NCBI GenBank assembly: GCA_033060915.1
Contig: CM065399.1
Span: 11,538,501-11,602,500, forward strand
Direction: 5' to 3'
Source of the DNA: Euryodendron excelsum
Lineage: Eukaryota; Streptophyta; Magnoliopsida; Ericales; Pentaphylacaceae
Length of the DNA: 64,000 bases
Of the stretch, positions 35,243-47,750 are shown piece after piece (within the stretch, counting starts at the first letter, position 1; each line of letters starts with the position of its first letter). The notes under the pieces are model-generated. The model searched no databases and was not told the origin of the DNA. It worked only from the letters and a program-made list of their open reading frames with translations. The position numbers and the translations under genes are program-made.

Positions 35243-38162
35243 TCAGACAAAGACCCTTGGAGAAGTGTCTACTGGCTTGCAATCAATCTGCCTCAGCGTT
35301 GTCTTGAGCCCCTTCCCTGCTGCATTTGCAAGTGGATGAATCCCATGCGCAGGTCCCGTCATGTACGCCCGGTTCTCCCTCTCCTTGGCGAAGGAGATGC
35401 CATAACGCTTCTCAACATCTGCATCATCAGTCATGCATCAGACCCTAATCAACTTAAAAAGGCTACGCTTATTTTGTAAAACTATACGGAGAGAACTTCC
35501 ATATCGAATTTTCTATACATTGCCGTTTATGGTCCATGGTCCTTTCATTTCAAAGGAATACAAAAACTAATATCAACAATCAATGTATCAAACCATAGGG
35601 CCTGATTTTTATGCAATGCTATATCTATAAACAAAATTTGTATACAAATATTGCTCGTATACAAAAGATTTTCCCCGTCTCTGAAACTAACCTCATTTTA
35701 TTATTATTGAGAACCTGATGGTTTTTGTACACGCACTCAAAATAACTGAATTAAAGCAATTTTTTTTGGAGCATTTACTTTTTGCTCTTTTCATATAAAT
35801 AACTGAGTTAACAATTTTAAAACTAAATATGTTCAAAAAAATCTCAAAAATCCACCATTTCCTCTCTTTGAATTAGTCCACAGCCTATTTAGGGAGAAAA
35901 TATTCAGTGTAACGGTAATGCCCTGTCATTATGCTGATGTGGTATAACAAGTCAATAGAAATGCACCAAAATATAGTTTTTATCCTCATCACCTAAAATT
36001 AAGGAGTTAGGATATTTTATCCACATTACCCCACTAACTAACATGACATCTCATCACATGATACATACGTGGATGAATTTCATTAGCTTGTGATACCACT
36101 TCAGTAATAATGACATGACATCACTGTTACATTGAATATTTTCTCCTATTTAGGACAAAGACTTTTAAGATCCATAACTTTTTTATATTGTCTACATCAC
36201 TTTGAGATCCATAACTTATTTAGTCTAAATCAATGTTTTATTATACACTTAATAATACGAGGAAAAAAAAGTGGAAAAAACACACTCCAAATACCAAAGA
36301 AAAAAGTACCAGTAGGACCAAAAACTGACTTGTGATTTGAAGTAAGCAATTACTCAAAACATTTCAAAGATTTTAGTTTCATAATGCTTAAAAAGAAGTG
36401 GAAAAAAAAGGAGATACCTAAAGTTAGTTTCCGAATGAGTAGATTTGTCGTTCGTTTACAATTGTCAATGGATTTAGAAGATTGCTACAATAAGAACAAT
36501 GTTTGGAACAATGGCAACATATATTAATTCATACTCATGGTACGTAGAAGATTGATACCATTGAACTTGAACCTTAAAAATTATTGACTATTAATAATTT
36601 TGTATGCTTCTTGTGAGTTAATTGTATGAAACTTAGTACAACTGGGTCATTTGAGTATTTCTTTTAATTTTATAACTAAATTTAAATCTATCTTTGTTAT
36701 TTATTACTTATTGAAACTGTTAATGTTGAAAAACGGTGCCTTGGATTTAGTTATGATAATCATTCTTTTATGGTTCTTTCATTTCAACCCAAAGCACTAA
36801 ATAAAATTTCAATTTAGAAACTCTATTTGTATACCGTTTTCCTATATATGCAATAGTTATCTAACGAGCAGGCAAAAAAAGTGGACTCATCCGCTAGTTG
36901 AAAGTTTCAGGCCAGTGGTAAAACAACTTAAAGAAGGTAGCCAAGTACCTTGAGCAAGGTCCTCAAGGAGCTGGCCGTCCCTCGTGAGGGCCATCATGAC
37001 CTGGGGCAGCCCAAGGGGGAGGTTGTCACCTTTGTCGATCTGCCAGAAATGGATGGCTTTACCATATGTCTTGCAGAGCTTCTCGAGGTCCTTCCTCTGA
37101 ACTGGCCCCGGGACCCCCGGCATGAACAGAATGCCGCTCTTGACCTCGTACTCGTGGCTGTGCCACAGGGGCTTCTCTTCATCCGGCAGTGTCAAGAACA
37201 ACTCCTCGGATACTATGTATTCAAGCCCGATAAGACGAGCATCGGCTTCGGGGCTATCGTAGATGAGGCACTGCCTCGCCTCCTTGTTCAGGTGTCCACA
37301 GTAATGATTTGCCTCGACTTGTCGTGTCATGTCGTGCGCATAGAAGTGAAACCTGTGAAAATTAATCACCCAAAAAAAAAAAAAAAACTGCAAGTATCAC
37401 CAACATGACACAAAAAAAAAAAAAAAAGAAAATTTTCTAGCAAACAAAAAAAAAAAAATAATGCTATATAATCAAAACAATTATATAAAACAGAATATAA
37501 TAAAAAGTTTTGATTTTATCATTACAAGAAAAAGACTGCTTAAATTTTAAAAAATACCACTACTACATTATTTTAGTCAGTAATTCTGTCAAAATTACTT
37601 AAAAATAAACCCCAAAAAAAAATAAAAATGAACAATTGGAGCATATCTAGAGAACCAGGATGACTGATACAATTAAGGTTAAAAAAAAAAACCATAACTG
37701 CGTCATTCGAATCTGAGACAATGAGAGAACCAGTTGCATATGCATGATACATGGCACTGTTTTGCTGATCGAGATGAGAATCAATATTCTCTCTATCAGA
37801 AATTTTTGCTATTAAACCCAAAAATGTCTTTTCAAAAAAAAAAAAAACCCAAAAATGAATAAGTAATGTACCCTCAGATGAGTTTGAACACAACCATTAA
37901 GCTTGGTTGGACTGAGATTTTCAAAATATTGGGGAACTAAAACAACGGGAAACAGAAGAATCAATATATTTGTCGGCCAAATAATAGAAATATAAAAAAA
38001 TAAAAAATAAAAAAAGGGAGCTTACGCGCAGAGATGTTGGTGGATATTGTTAATGGGACCGAACCCTTGAATGGTGGCCGTGGCCTTCTCCACCAGGTAC
38101 GTCCCTGTCTGGGTTGGCTCACCTTGGATCACCGGATGGGTTGATCTGTTCACTCCTTCCAT
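35243..38162 (-). CDS. Oil body-associated (DUF1264) family protein, 238 aa, three exons
   Basis: Exons 38162-38026, 37352-36949 and 35418-35243; introns of 673 and 1530 bp with GT...AG ends (GTAAGC/CACAG and GTACTT/TGCAG). Phases join as HLC-A-FHF and AQ-D-VEK, giving 238 residues. Family blocks: [17 protein letters not shown] (41-57), CLIYDS (74-79), [12 protein letters not shown] (84-95), [12 protein letters not shown] (108-119), [20 protein letters not shown] (140-159). These match OBAP/DUF1264 proteins, which in plants localise to lipid droplets, mainly in seeds; no catalytic activity is established. There is no signal peptide or membrane span. Length is normal. The C-terminus ends VDTSPRVFV and differs from what I recall of OBAP1 and OBAP2, so the subfamily is left open. 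The frame runs open upstream to 38369, but a TATA box at 38250-38243 and a purine-rich leader support the ATG at 38162. It looks intact and is the only such gene here. Confidence 0.9.
35894..36145. mobile_element. Mutator-type MITE (252 bp) in intron 2 of the DUF1264 gene
   Basis: Perfect 9-bp duplication CTATTTAGG at 35885-35893 and 36146-36154. Inverted ends start GAGAAAATATTCA and extend about 65 bases with mismatches (TGTAACGGTAATGCCCTGTC against TGTAACAGTGATGTCATGTC). Size, long inverted ends and 9-bp duplication fit a non-autonomous Mutator-like element. It is well away from both splice sites. Confidence 0.85.
37368..37460. repeat. Three A-tracts at the start of intron 1 (plus strand)
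   Basis: Runs of 12-17 A at about 37372-37387, 37411-37427 and 37446-37459. On the gene strand these are T-tracts just upstream of the exon 2 acceptor and may serve as its polypyrimidine region. Confidence 0.7.
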
Positions 38163-38242
38163 TCTTTTCTTTTTCTTTGCTCTCTCTCTCTGAAACAGAA
38201 GCTGATCGGACTGACTGACCTCAGTTCGCTTCTCTGAAGCGC

Positions 38243-38336
38243 CCTTATAGACCGCAAAGAGCGCATGCAGTCTCACACGTGACAGAAAAGGCATAGACGT
38301 GGCGAGTTCGGTGAGTAACGTGGCATTGGACGTGCC
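38243..38336 (-). promoter_or_regulatory. Compact seed/ABA-type promoter of the DUF1264 gene
   Basis: Reading towards the gene: ACGT cores at 38330-38336 (ACGTGCC), 38318-38324 and 38297-38303 (both ACGTGGC on the plus strand), a G-box CACGTG at 38276-38281, an RY core CATGCA at 38264-38269, then CTATAAGG (38250-38243) as TATA box. The ATG is about 80 bases further. ABRE/G-box plus RY is the known signature of ABI5-type bZIP and ABI3/FUS3-type B3 control in maturing seeds. Binding itself is inferred. Confidence 0.7.
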
Positions 38337-38537
38337 TTTTGTTGAGCAGTTGTCACAGGCGACACACAATGGTGTTTTAGGCTTTTTCTTCCCCCGGCTT
38401 TGTTTGGTTAGTTTGGCATTCTTTTATTTTATTTTTAAAAAATAATAATGTTATGTAATTAAAAAATACTTATAGTTGGAATTAAATGCAAGTTTTTAAA
38501 TTTAAACTAAAATACTAGTCATGATATTTTTTAAGGG

Positions 38538-38920
38538 GTAATTAGACTTTATTCACTTGTGATTTTTGCAAAAATTAGATAGAACAATGACATATTTGGT
38601 AAATTTAAAAGTGCATACATAATTTTCTTGTGGTTTGAATTTACTTGCAATATACATGGAACCATGACATATTTGGTAAATAACAAAAATGCCCCTATGG
38701 AGTACAATATTTTATTTTGATATGAAATGACAAAATTATCTTTTTAATATTCCATTTTGGAGATGAAATGACGAAAATATCATTGTGACAGAATTTATGT
38801 TAATCCTAATGGTTTTCATCCATTTTACAGTTAGGTCCATAAGGGTTATATGTTCACTTTTAAACTATGTAAAGGTCATGTGATTTTCACTCAAATTACA
38901 ATGGAATAAAGTGTGATTAC
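38538..38920. repeat. Possible MITE: 383-bp segment with imperfect inverted ends
   Basis: GTAATTAGACTTTATTC at the left mirrors GAATAAAGTGTGATTAC at the right, and similarity continues inward to TTTAAAAGTG. No flanking duplication is clear. It also contains two related ACATATTTGGTAAAT stretches. Confidence 0.4.
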
Positions 38921-41900
38921 AACGACTTTTAACTATAAAATGTCGTAATCATATCATTCTTTTAGAATTTTTTGTATACATTTTTTATAAAAAAAAATAG
39001 CATTTAAAAAAAATATATTATTATTATTCTTTTAGTAAGAGAGAAAAGGAAACTAACATGGCATTTTAGAGGACTGTCCTTACAAATGGTAAATGAAATT
39101 ACTGAATTTCTAACCATTAACTTATTTAAAAATAAAAAAGACTTTCATAATTTTACATTAATTTAATGGAATAAAAATAAGATAAAATAAAATCAATTTT
39201 TTATTTGGAAATCAAAACTGTGAAAACAATAAAAACCTTAAACAATGTTTATATATTGTTTGCATTGAACTAAATTGTGGAGGGGTGACTCGCGTAGGAC
39301 AACTCTACTTTGACGTGATCATGGTATCCCTTACTTGTTAAAGAGTTAGATTAGAGAGGCTTAGACTACCATACAAGTCTCATTATGGATCTATTAACAT
39401 GAACAATTTGTTGCAATAGATAATTTAGGTTTAATGCTTAAATTTTGGTCTTTCATGTACAACTAAAACAAAACTGCGTGCAAAGATAGTTTAATATTTC
39501 CAAAAATTTATACTATACTATTTTTTGATTTTCTAAAAAATAAATTTTTACTTTTTTTTTTTAGAATTAGTGCGTAGGAAATTGGAAAACTTGAAATCAT
39601 ACACATTTTATATTAAATGGAATTTAGTCATGAAAAATAACTTTTGGCTACTTGAAAATGGATATTCGCCACACTATTTAAATGTACTATTCATACTCCC
39701 AAATGTACATGGTCAAATGGTGAAAATGTATTTTTAATTTTATAAAATATAGCGCCTTGTACTACTTTGGAATTTGAAGAATTTGATTAATACATAATGC
39801 ATTGAAAAGGTAATACCGTTTTCATAGTTGATTAGTATATTAGCGAGAGTGATGATACATTGAGAAGTATGATCAAATCGCAATTTTTGGTGACCAAATC
39901 TCATTTTTTTATGACTGAATTCTTATTCCAAAAAAAAGAAAAGAAAAACCTCAATCGATCTCTATTTCAAAGCTTACGTGACTGAATGCTCATTGCAATC
40001 AAGACTCCTGCGTGTCATCGAACAATGCCATGTTATTTTCATTAAAAACCTAGTCATATATTTATACTATCCGTTAACTGTGCGATGCACGGTGGTAGAG
40101 AATAAATTTAAATAATAATAAATTTTTGCAACAATAAAGATTTTTTTTTTATATTCTTAAACATTACACTACTAACATGAATTGAATTCAATATAATATA
40201 TTCATATTTTAAAATTAAATTCTATCAATTAATTGTAATATAATCCTTAGACTGCAATAAATAATATATGATCTTTAGACATTGCTAAGAAACTATATTA
40301 ATTTATAACCTTGTTAAGTGCATGAGTCTACTTATTGTAAATGGATTACCTATTAAGTGAATTAAATATTATCACTTAAAACCATAAATTTAGCCGAAAG
40401 GATTTCAAATTTAAGTTAGATGTAATTTATTATTATATTTTAAAACATGATTTTCAATTTAGTTTATTTGATTTAATTGGGCTAGCACACTATTTCTACA
40501 ACCATTATGCATGCTTAGATTACGTTTAACTTAAACCACACATCATAATGTTAAGGAAACTTGCAAGTTTGATTGAATTAATAGGCTTAAATAGTTACTA
40601 GGAAACTTTCTTCGAGAGGGAAAATCCGCTTCTCCAGAAGCTCGCTTCTAGAACGGAGACGAAACTCTTATAAAAATTTTAGAAAAAACTTACAAGAAAT
40701 GATTTTGAGACGTTTCCAAAACTTTAACATAATTTAAAAATCTTGTCCGAAACTCTTAAAAAATATATTGAAAACTCCCTAGAAACTCATTTCTCATAAT
40801 TTTTAGTATTTTTCACACTTTCAAATCTTATTATTTAAGGATAATATATAGTTTTTTAAATAATAATCTATAGATATTGTATAGTTTTTGTATTTTACTT
40901 ATCATAATAGTATTTTGAATACTTTATATTATTTTTTTGGATTTTCAAAATATGTTTTTTTTTTATAAATATCTAATTTTATTTTATATTACCTAGTCTT
41001 TTCATTTTCCCATCATTTTTATGTCACGTTTAACGCTTTCACGTTCAATATCATTTCTAGCTTCCTCTTTCTTTTTCGGCAAGTTAAAAATCTCCCTGAC
41101 CTAGCCAAACATGTGCATTTATATTATAAAAACTTATTGTCATAGTGGTTGTACTAAATACTACAAAGCTTTCTACCAAGCTTTCTAAAAATATTTATCT
41201 TTGGAATGTTAAAAAAATATTTGAATTACTTTTTGTTTCTTTGTTGTCTATCATACACTTAAAAAATTTTTAATTATTTTTTATTAAATTGTTTAAAAAT
41301 AAAATAATAGAAATTACTAAAAAAAAAATAAAGAAAGTTAAGAATATTTTTCTACTAACATTAGCACAATTAGAAAATTTACCTTGGATCCAAGCCCGCT
41401 ACTAAAGCTAGAGCATTCAGTCATTTTTAATTAATGCTTAAAACTTAAAAATATGTAATAATCGTTGATCTATTGAGAAACAAATAAGCATAATGACTTA
41501 AATTTTATTAGGCTTTGCAAAAATTTTGATTTAGTTTTCTTATTTTTTTTAATCATTTTTGAAGAGATGCGATTGATGGTAATAACAATAATAATAATTT
41601 TGATACATTTGTAGTTTCCCTCATAGAAATTTAAAATTATTTTTATTTTTTATTAAAGATTCTATGTAAGGAGCATAATTAAAGGAAATTTGAAAAACTT
41701 ACTAGATAGATTAAGTGACAAAATAAAATGAAATTTAAAGTAAACAGAATAAGTTTGAAACAACTAATAGAATGAAGACATGTGTATTTTTGTATTATAT
41801 TAATTCAAAAATATAAAAAAGATGGAATTAGAACTTTTAGTTTTAAAAACCTTCTAACGTATAACTATAATAATATCTAAATATAGATTCGATCTTAAGA

Positions 41901-43420
41901 GTTTTTGTTTTCAATGGGTGATGCATGTTTTGAGTCGATCATCGCTCAACTATACATGTGCAAATATGTGTTTTTAATTACTGAATTTATAATTATAAAA
42001 TGAACTAAGCTATTCGAGCTTAGTTAGGGTTCAACTGGTTACAAACTTGTTTAAGATCAACTCGAAATGTAAACTAGTCATTTAAACCTATTTTAAGATT
42101 CAAAATTTTTGAAACTTAGCTTGATAAACTTATATAGAGTAAAAAAATTAAGCTAATCAAGCTCATCTCGATTAAAACAAGTTAAATTTAAATACATTTT
42201 GAAACTTGTGAAGATTATCAAAGCAAGCCTGAATAATACTACTCGGCTGGATTCGACTGGTTTATATCCTTAATTGGACTGTATCTCTTCAACCAATTGT
42301 ATTGACCAGCTTTCAAAACATGATCCTCTGATTGATTTAATGTTGAGAGTACTATTATAAGATTGGTTTCTTTTTTGCGTTTTATAACATAATGCAGCTG
42401 TATGCACACAAATATTTTGCTCGGAAAATAAAGACAAAAAACTATATTGATAAGATGTGTTAATTATTCTTAAACATGATAAGTATCTAATGATTCTTAT
42501 TTCAAGAATAATGAATCAAGAGTTTGAAGGATTGCTTCCGAAGCACATGGCAAAAACTGTTCTAAGATGTGTGAAAAAGATTATAAAATCCACTGTTCCA
42601 GCTTTTTTGTTAGCTTTCACAGTAAGTTTTTTTTAGTTTATAAGAAACTTTTTTTTTTTTTTTTTTACATTTTTAAATCAAAAAGCAAAAGTGAAAATTT
42701 TAAGGCTACTTTTTGTTTATTCTACTATAGCGGAAAATTTTGAAAATAAATTAGTATGCTATAATAACTATTGTTTAATTTAATTTAATTTTTTTAACTT
42801 ACCGAACATTACAAGTATGCGATCTAGTTTACATTTATTACAATTATCGTGCTAGATTAATAGTTTTATATACAAACATACAACATCAAATTTGAAAACA
42901 TAGTAAATATATAAAATACTATTTAAACAAAATTATTTTAGTTACATGTGAGATTATAGTCAAGTAACAATTTTTATCCTATTCATTGCATTTGAAAAGA
43001 CAACAAATTTATATTATTATATTTAACTAAAAATATTTTATTTATATTTGAGACTATGATAAAGTAAAAATTTTAATAATATTCGTGCCTCATAAGTTCC
43101 ATGCAATCGACAAGTTACTTAAATTAGTCAAAAACAAAAGTAACTATCGCAAAAGATCATTTTTTTCTAAGTTAAAATTTATGCTTCTAACCTTTTAACT
43201 TTTAACTGTTTTGGAATTTTTATGTTTAATGATTACACTCTAAAAGTATAATCTCAATTCCTTAATTAGTAGATTGTTAGCTCTGATTTAGATATTATAT
43301 TAGTATTTTATCCTTAAATTGTTCTAAACATGTCTTTTTGATCTAATTGTAGGGAATGAAGTTTAATTGTAGAAAAAAGGGCTGAAGAGTGCATCATCGA
43401 GCGCACGGCTGAGCGGTCAC
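38921..43420. other. AT-rich intergenic DNA upstream of the DUF1264 gene
   Basis: About 4.5 kb, strongly AT-rich with poly(T) runs (for example 42647-42666). No frame above background, RNA gene or LTR end was seen. It ends at the 3' terminus of LTR B2. Confidence 0.6.
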
Positions 43421-45179
43421 TATCGCGCCTCGGTTTTTAGAATCAAAACTCTCTTGGCTCAGGAAAAAGCATAATACTCTGTTGTTAGAACTCATCCTCC
43501 TAAAAGGACGAGTGCGATTAGGTTTGATCTTGAAATTGGCTTAAACAAGGGCTTTTGGAAAAATGGAAGTCGCCATCTAACATAGTTAAAGATGTGTTAG
43601 GTCACCTAAACTAAGTGTAATCTGAAGACTAAACTTAGGTTTTTCGAAATCATTTTGAAAATATCCTTTCTAAGAAGTTTTTTTTTTCTTTTTTGGAAAG
43701 GGACATTAATAACCTTTTGAAAGCCCTTGTGAAAATGTGATTCCGATTTTGTTCTTCGAAACAAAATCTATGGTCCAGGGATTGGTTATGTGTAGGGAAG
43801 ATATCCTAAAATCATCACCCTACCTTCCCATTTCGATACCTACATATCTAATCACCCTTAATTCACTCACTTGAATAATCGGTTACTATTATCCACTTTA
43901 GAATTTCAAAAACGAGTTTTGGTGACTACCTTTTGGATGAATGATGCATGATGCGTGTTTTTGAAAAGATACTTGAAAATATGACAGTTTTGAAGGGATT
44001 TGAGATTGAAATCTTGAATTGATAAAAACTTGTGAAAAGGGAACTTGAGTTGAAATAAATGTTATGACCGCACTATTTTAGGTTGCCTATGTATCTCATT
44101 TGGTGAGAATCAGGTCATTCGTAGTTCGGGCAAGGACCCGATAGAAAAGAAGCGCATTGAGGCTATTGGAAAGTTTGAAGACACTTTGAGGTCTTTGAAA
44201 AGGTCTGAAGATACTTTGTAGTCTTTGGTAAAAAGAGAACTTGAGAATTTAGAAAAATGTCTTTGAAATAGGACTTGGGATGTTTAAAATGTTTTTGAAA
44301 TTAGGATTGAAGATGATTTTAAACGTTTTTTAAATTAACTTAACAGAGTTTTGAAATACTTTTAAAATAACTCAAGGAAGTTTTGGAAGTGCTTTGAAAC
44401 AACTTAAGGGAGTTTTGAAAAAGTTTTGGAATACCTCAAGGGAGTTTTGAAAATGTTTTGAAATCTTATTTTGAAAACTTTGGAGGTAGAGTTTGGATTG
44501 GAAATTCTTTTGTGAACTTGTCTTCTAAAAACTTTTGAAAGTAGTTTTTTGAATACCTTATGAAAGACATGTTTAATGTTTCATCACCTTTTATGAGATT
44601 AGTCATTGAAGCACTAAACTCCTTTAGGAGTATGAGTTTTGAAAACATATTTGGAAAATTGGCTAGAGACTTCCCTTTTTTTTTTAAAAACTTTAAGGTT
44701 ATAGAACATTTCTTGAATATCTTACTTGTACTTGAACAATTCTAACCATAGAAGGAGTAGAGTTGCTTCAAGAATGTGATGTTTGAAAATCATTTTTGAA
44801 AAGAGTTTTTGAAAGCATTTAGGATTTTGGAACCCTAATATGAACAACCTTAAAGGTTGTATTTTAATGTATTATCTTCCCTTGGAATCCCTAACCATAA
44901 AAGGGGAAGGACACTTGAGCATTGTGAGTTCTTAAAAACACTTTGAAAATAGTTTTTGAAAAGTGTTAAGTATCTAGCCATTTTAGTTGAGACAAGTTTA
45001 AGAGAATTTCTTAGAAGAATTTTTGAAAATAGAGTATGGAAGTATTTGAAAAGATTTTGGATTTAATTTTGAAAATCTCAAGAGAGTAGGATGTTTTTGA
45101 AAGTATGCTATGACTATATTTTTGAAAGGAAAGGTTATTTGAAAAAAGGTATTTGAATTGAAATCTTGAAGCTTATTAA

Positions 45180-45510
45180 CTTAGATTGGGTTGACCTAGG
45201 GTTAACTAACTTGGGTTGGGTTAACCTAAGATTGGACAACTAAAATTAGGTTGGATTGATCTAAGGTTAACTAACTAGGGTTAGGTTAACCTATGGTTAA
45301 AGTGGCCTAGGGTTAACCAACTTGGGTTAGGTTAACCAAGGGATAAGGTGACCTGGGGTTAACTAACTTGGGTTAGGTTAACCTTGGGTTAAGGTGACCT
45401 AGGGTAAACTAACTTAGATTAGGTTAACCTAAGGTTAAAGTAACCTAGGGTTAACTAACTTGGGTTAGATTAACCTAAGGTTGGACAACTAGGGTCAAGT
45501 TAACCAAGGG
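45180..45510 (-). repeat. GTTAACC minisatellite in LTR B2
   Basis: About six units of 50-60 bp built from GGTTAACTAACTTGGGTTAG and GTTAACCTAAGG. A shorter version is at 16530-16630 in B1. The units are rich in the palindrome GTTAAC. They are not telomere repeats. Confidence 0.75.
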
Positions 45511-47750
45511 TTGGAAGGTAATTTTGAACTAAGATTTGAATCTAGTGGTTTTGGAAAGGTGGCTTTGAACTAGGGTTTGGATCTAGTGGTTTTGGAAATG
45601 TGGCTTTATGCATGAAACTTAAAAGTGCATTTTGAAAAACCATTTTATGAAAACCACTCAAGTGAGTGTTGGGTTCATATGGTTGGTATTTGAAAACCAC
45701 TGAACAGAGAGTTGCCTTGGAACCATTTCAACCACTAACTCAAGAGGGTAAAACTTATGAAAATCAATATTGAATAGATAGTTTTGAAAACTTCTTTAAT
45801 TGGAAAATTAAAGAGGATGATCATTTGAAAATTATTTTTTGAAACAAGGTTGTGGAAAACCACTTTTAAAATTTTAAAAACCATTCTAAAGAATAAGGGT
45901 TCGTATGGTTGACTTGAAGGAAATCCCTCTAAAGAGGACTCCATGGGATCATTCCACCCACAATATTCAAAAGAGCAAAGCTTCTAAAAATCAAGATTAA
46001 AATGGTAGTTTTGAGAAATCATTTTTACGCAAATTAAAGAGAATGAAATTTGAGAACCTTTCTTGAAGAGGGTTATTTTGAAAACTACTTTTGTAGGTAT
46101 AGAAAACCACTCTAGTGAGCTAGCGCTCCTATGGTCAGTAAATGAGGAGACCACTCAAAGGAAGGTTCCATGGGACCATTTCAATCTCAAAACTCAAAAG
46201 AGTAAAACTTGAGAAAATCAATATTGAATACAAAGTTTGAAAACCATTTAAATGGAACTTGAAGATTATAAAATGCGGTGATGCAAAATGAAGTCAAGAA
46301 ACTAAAAGGGGGGATTCTCTAGGATATGAAAATTGACCTAGGCTTCAAGGAACCAACTCTTATAACTATGTTTGAGAAAACACTTGAATGTAGAATGTGA
46401 AAAGATATAAAAATGAGATAGTGAAAGTTTTGCAAAATGATGATGAACATGAAAATGGGGCCAAGCATGTAACACATGAACATGGTAACCATATGCAAAG
46501 GGAGTCATGAAATCATACAAGGCTATAGGCTGCACCAAATTGCAAGGTGCTCCAAAGCCATACCATCTTAAAGTAAGCTAATGAGAGATCCTCCTACACA
46601 GTGGCTCTCACAAGCTTTCCTTTAGGCATGAACTAGGAGATCACTTGTTTTAAGCATACAAGAAAGGGGGATAGAAGATGGGGGTTTAAAATAGAGAATA
46701 GTCTAAGTAGGATAAAATGAAGAAGAGTGGAAATGGCAAAATGAAAAAGAGAATACAATCTTTATCTTCAAAACACTTTCAACCTTCCATGGATGACTTG
46801 TCTTGAACTTGAATGGTCTTAGAGAGGTTTTTTAGGGATTGGAAATGGCTCTTCTAAGGCATTGAAAGCTTTATAGGTGGAGTGTGTGGACTAGAGAGAG
46901 GTTGAATTTAACTTAGGTGCTTGGAGGGTGAGGTGTATATAGAATTTCAGAGTTCATAGGCTATTTCTGCAGAGCTTCGCTACTGTTTTCTATTCTGAAA
47001 TATGCAGAAGGGAGGCCTGTATTTAGGCAAATAGGTGAGGGCTGGCACATGTACTACATGTGTCTAGGCAATTTTTGCCCTGGCGCATGTAGCACATACG
47101 CCAGTACTGTTCCATTATTTGAATGCCACGTGGCACACTTTATACTGGCTCATCTTGTGGAATAAGTAAAGTTTTGATCGATCTAATCATAATCTAGGCA
47201 CCGTCGAAAATTTTCGTGCTAACTTTGCCTCGATAATTTTGCAATTCAGGAAACATTCGGGGAAATCGATCATGTCCACAATGTTCCCCCATTGTTTCTT
47301 AAGGATTGGGAATTTTTAAGGAGCTTGAAAGGTGTTCGGAAGAGTGAGATATCATCTCGGGAAGCATGTATGTAAACATACTTTTGTGAAGCGTCTATGA
47401 TAAGCTCCGTGAATGTTTAAAAGTATAAGTTTTTGGGCCACGAGATCGGGGCTTTCGGGAAGCGATCTCTCCGATCAGACCGTACCGATGGAAAGTGCTC
47501 TGAAAATACTTTTGGGAATTCCTTAATTTACACATTTCTCAAGTCGTTGATGGTGAGTTATAATTAGGGAATTGTAGGAAAAGACAACCCTTACGGAGCA
47601 TTTGTGAGACGCTCTATGGGTTACTGAAAGTGCCAATTTTCAACCCATGCGATCAAGGGCTTCGGGAAGCGATCTATTCAATCAAACCGTATTAATGGAA
47701 AGAACTATGGACAGACTTTTGGAGCTCCCCAATTTACGCATTTGTCAAGT

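Noticed and set aside
38022..38369. N-terminal extension of the DUF1264 protein upstream of 38162
   Set aside because: The extension covers the RY, G-box, ABRE and TATA motifs, has no family similarity, and would remove the promoter.
40060..40110. Second Helitron-like 3' end (GTGCATCGCAC on the minus strand)
   Set aside because: The CTAG that follows is not before a T, and no matching 5' end was found.
45180..45510. GGGTTAGGTTAACC units resembling telomere repeats
   Set aside because: The period is 50-60 bp with internal GTTAAC palindromes, not tandem TTTAGGG; they are part of LTR B2.
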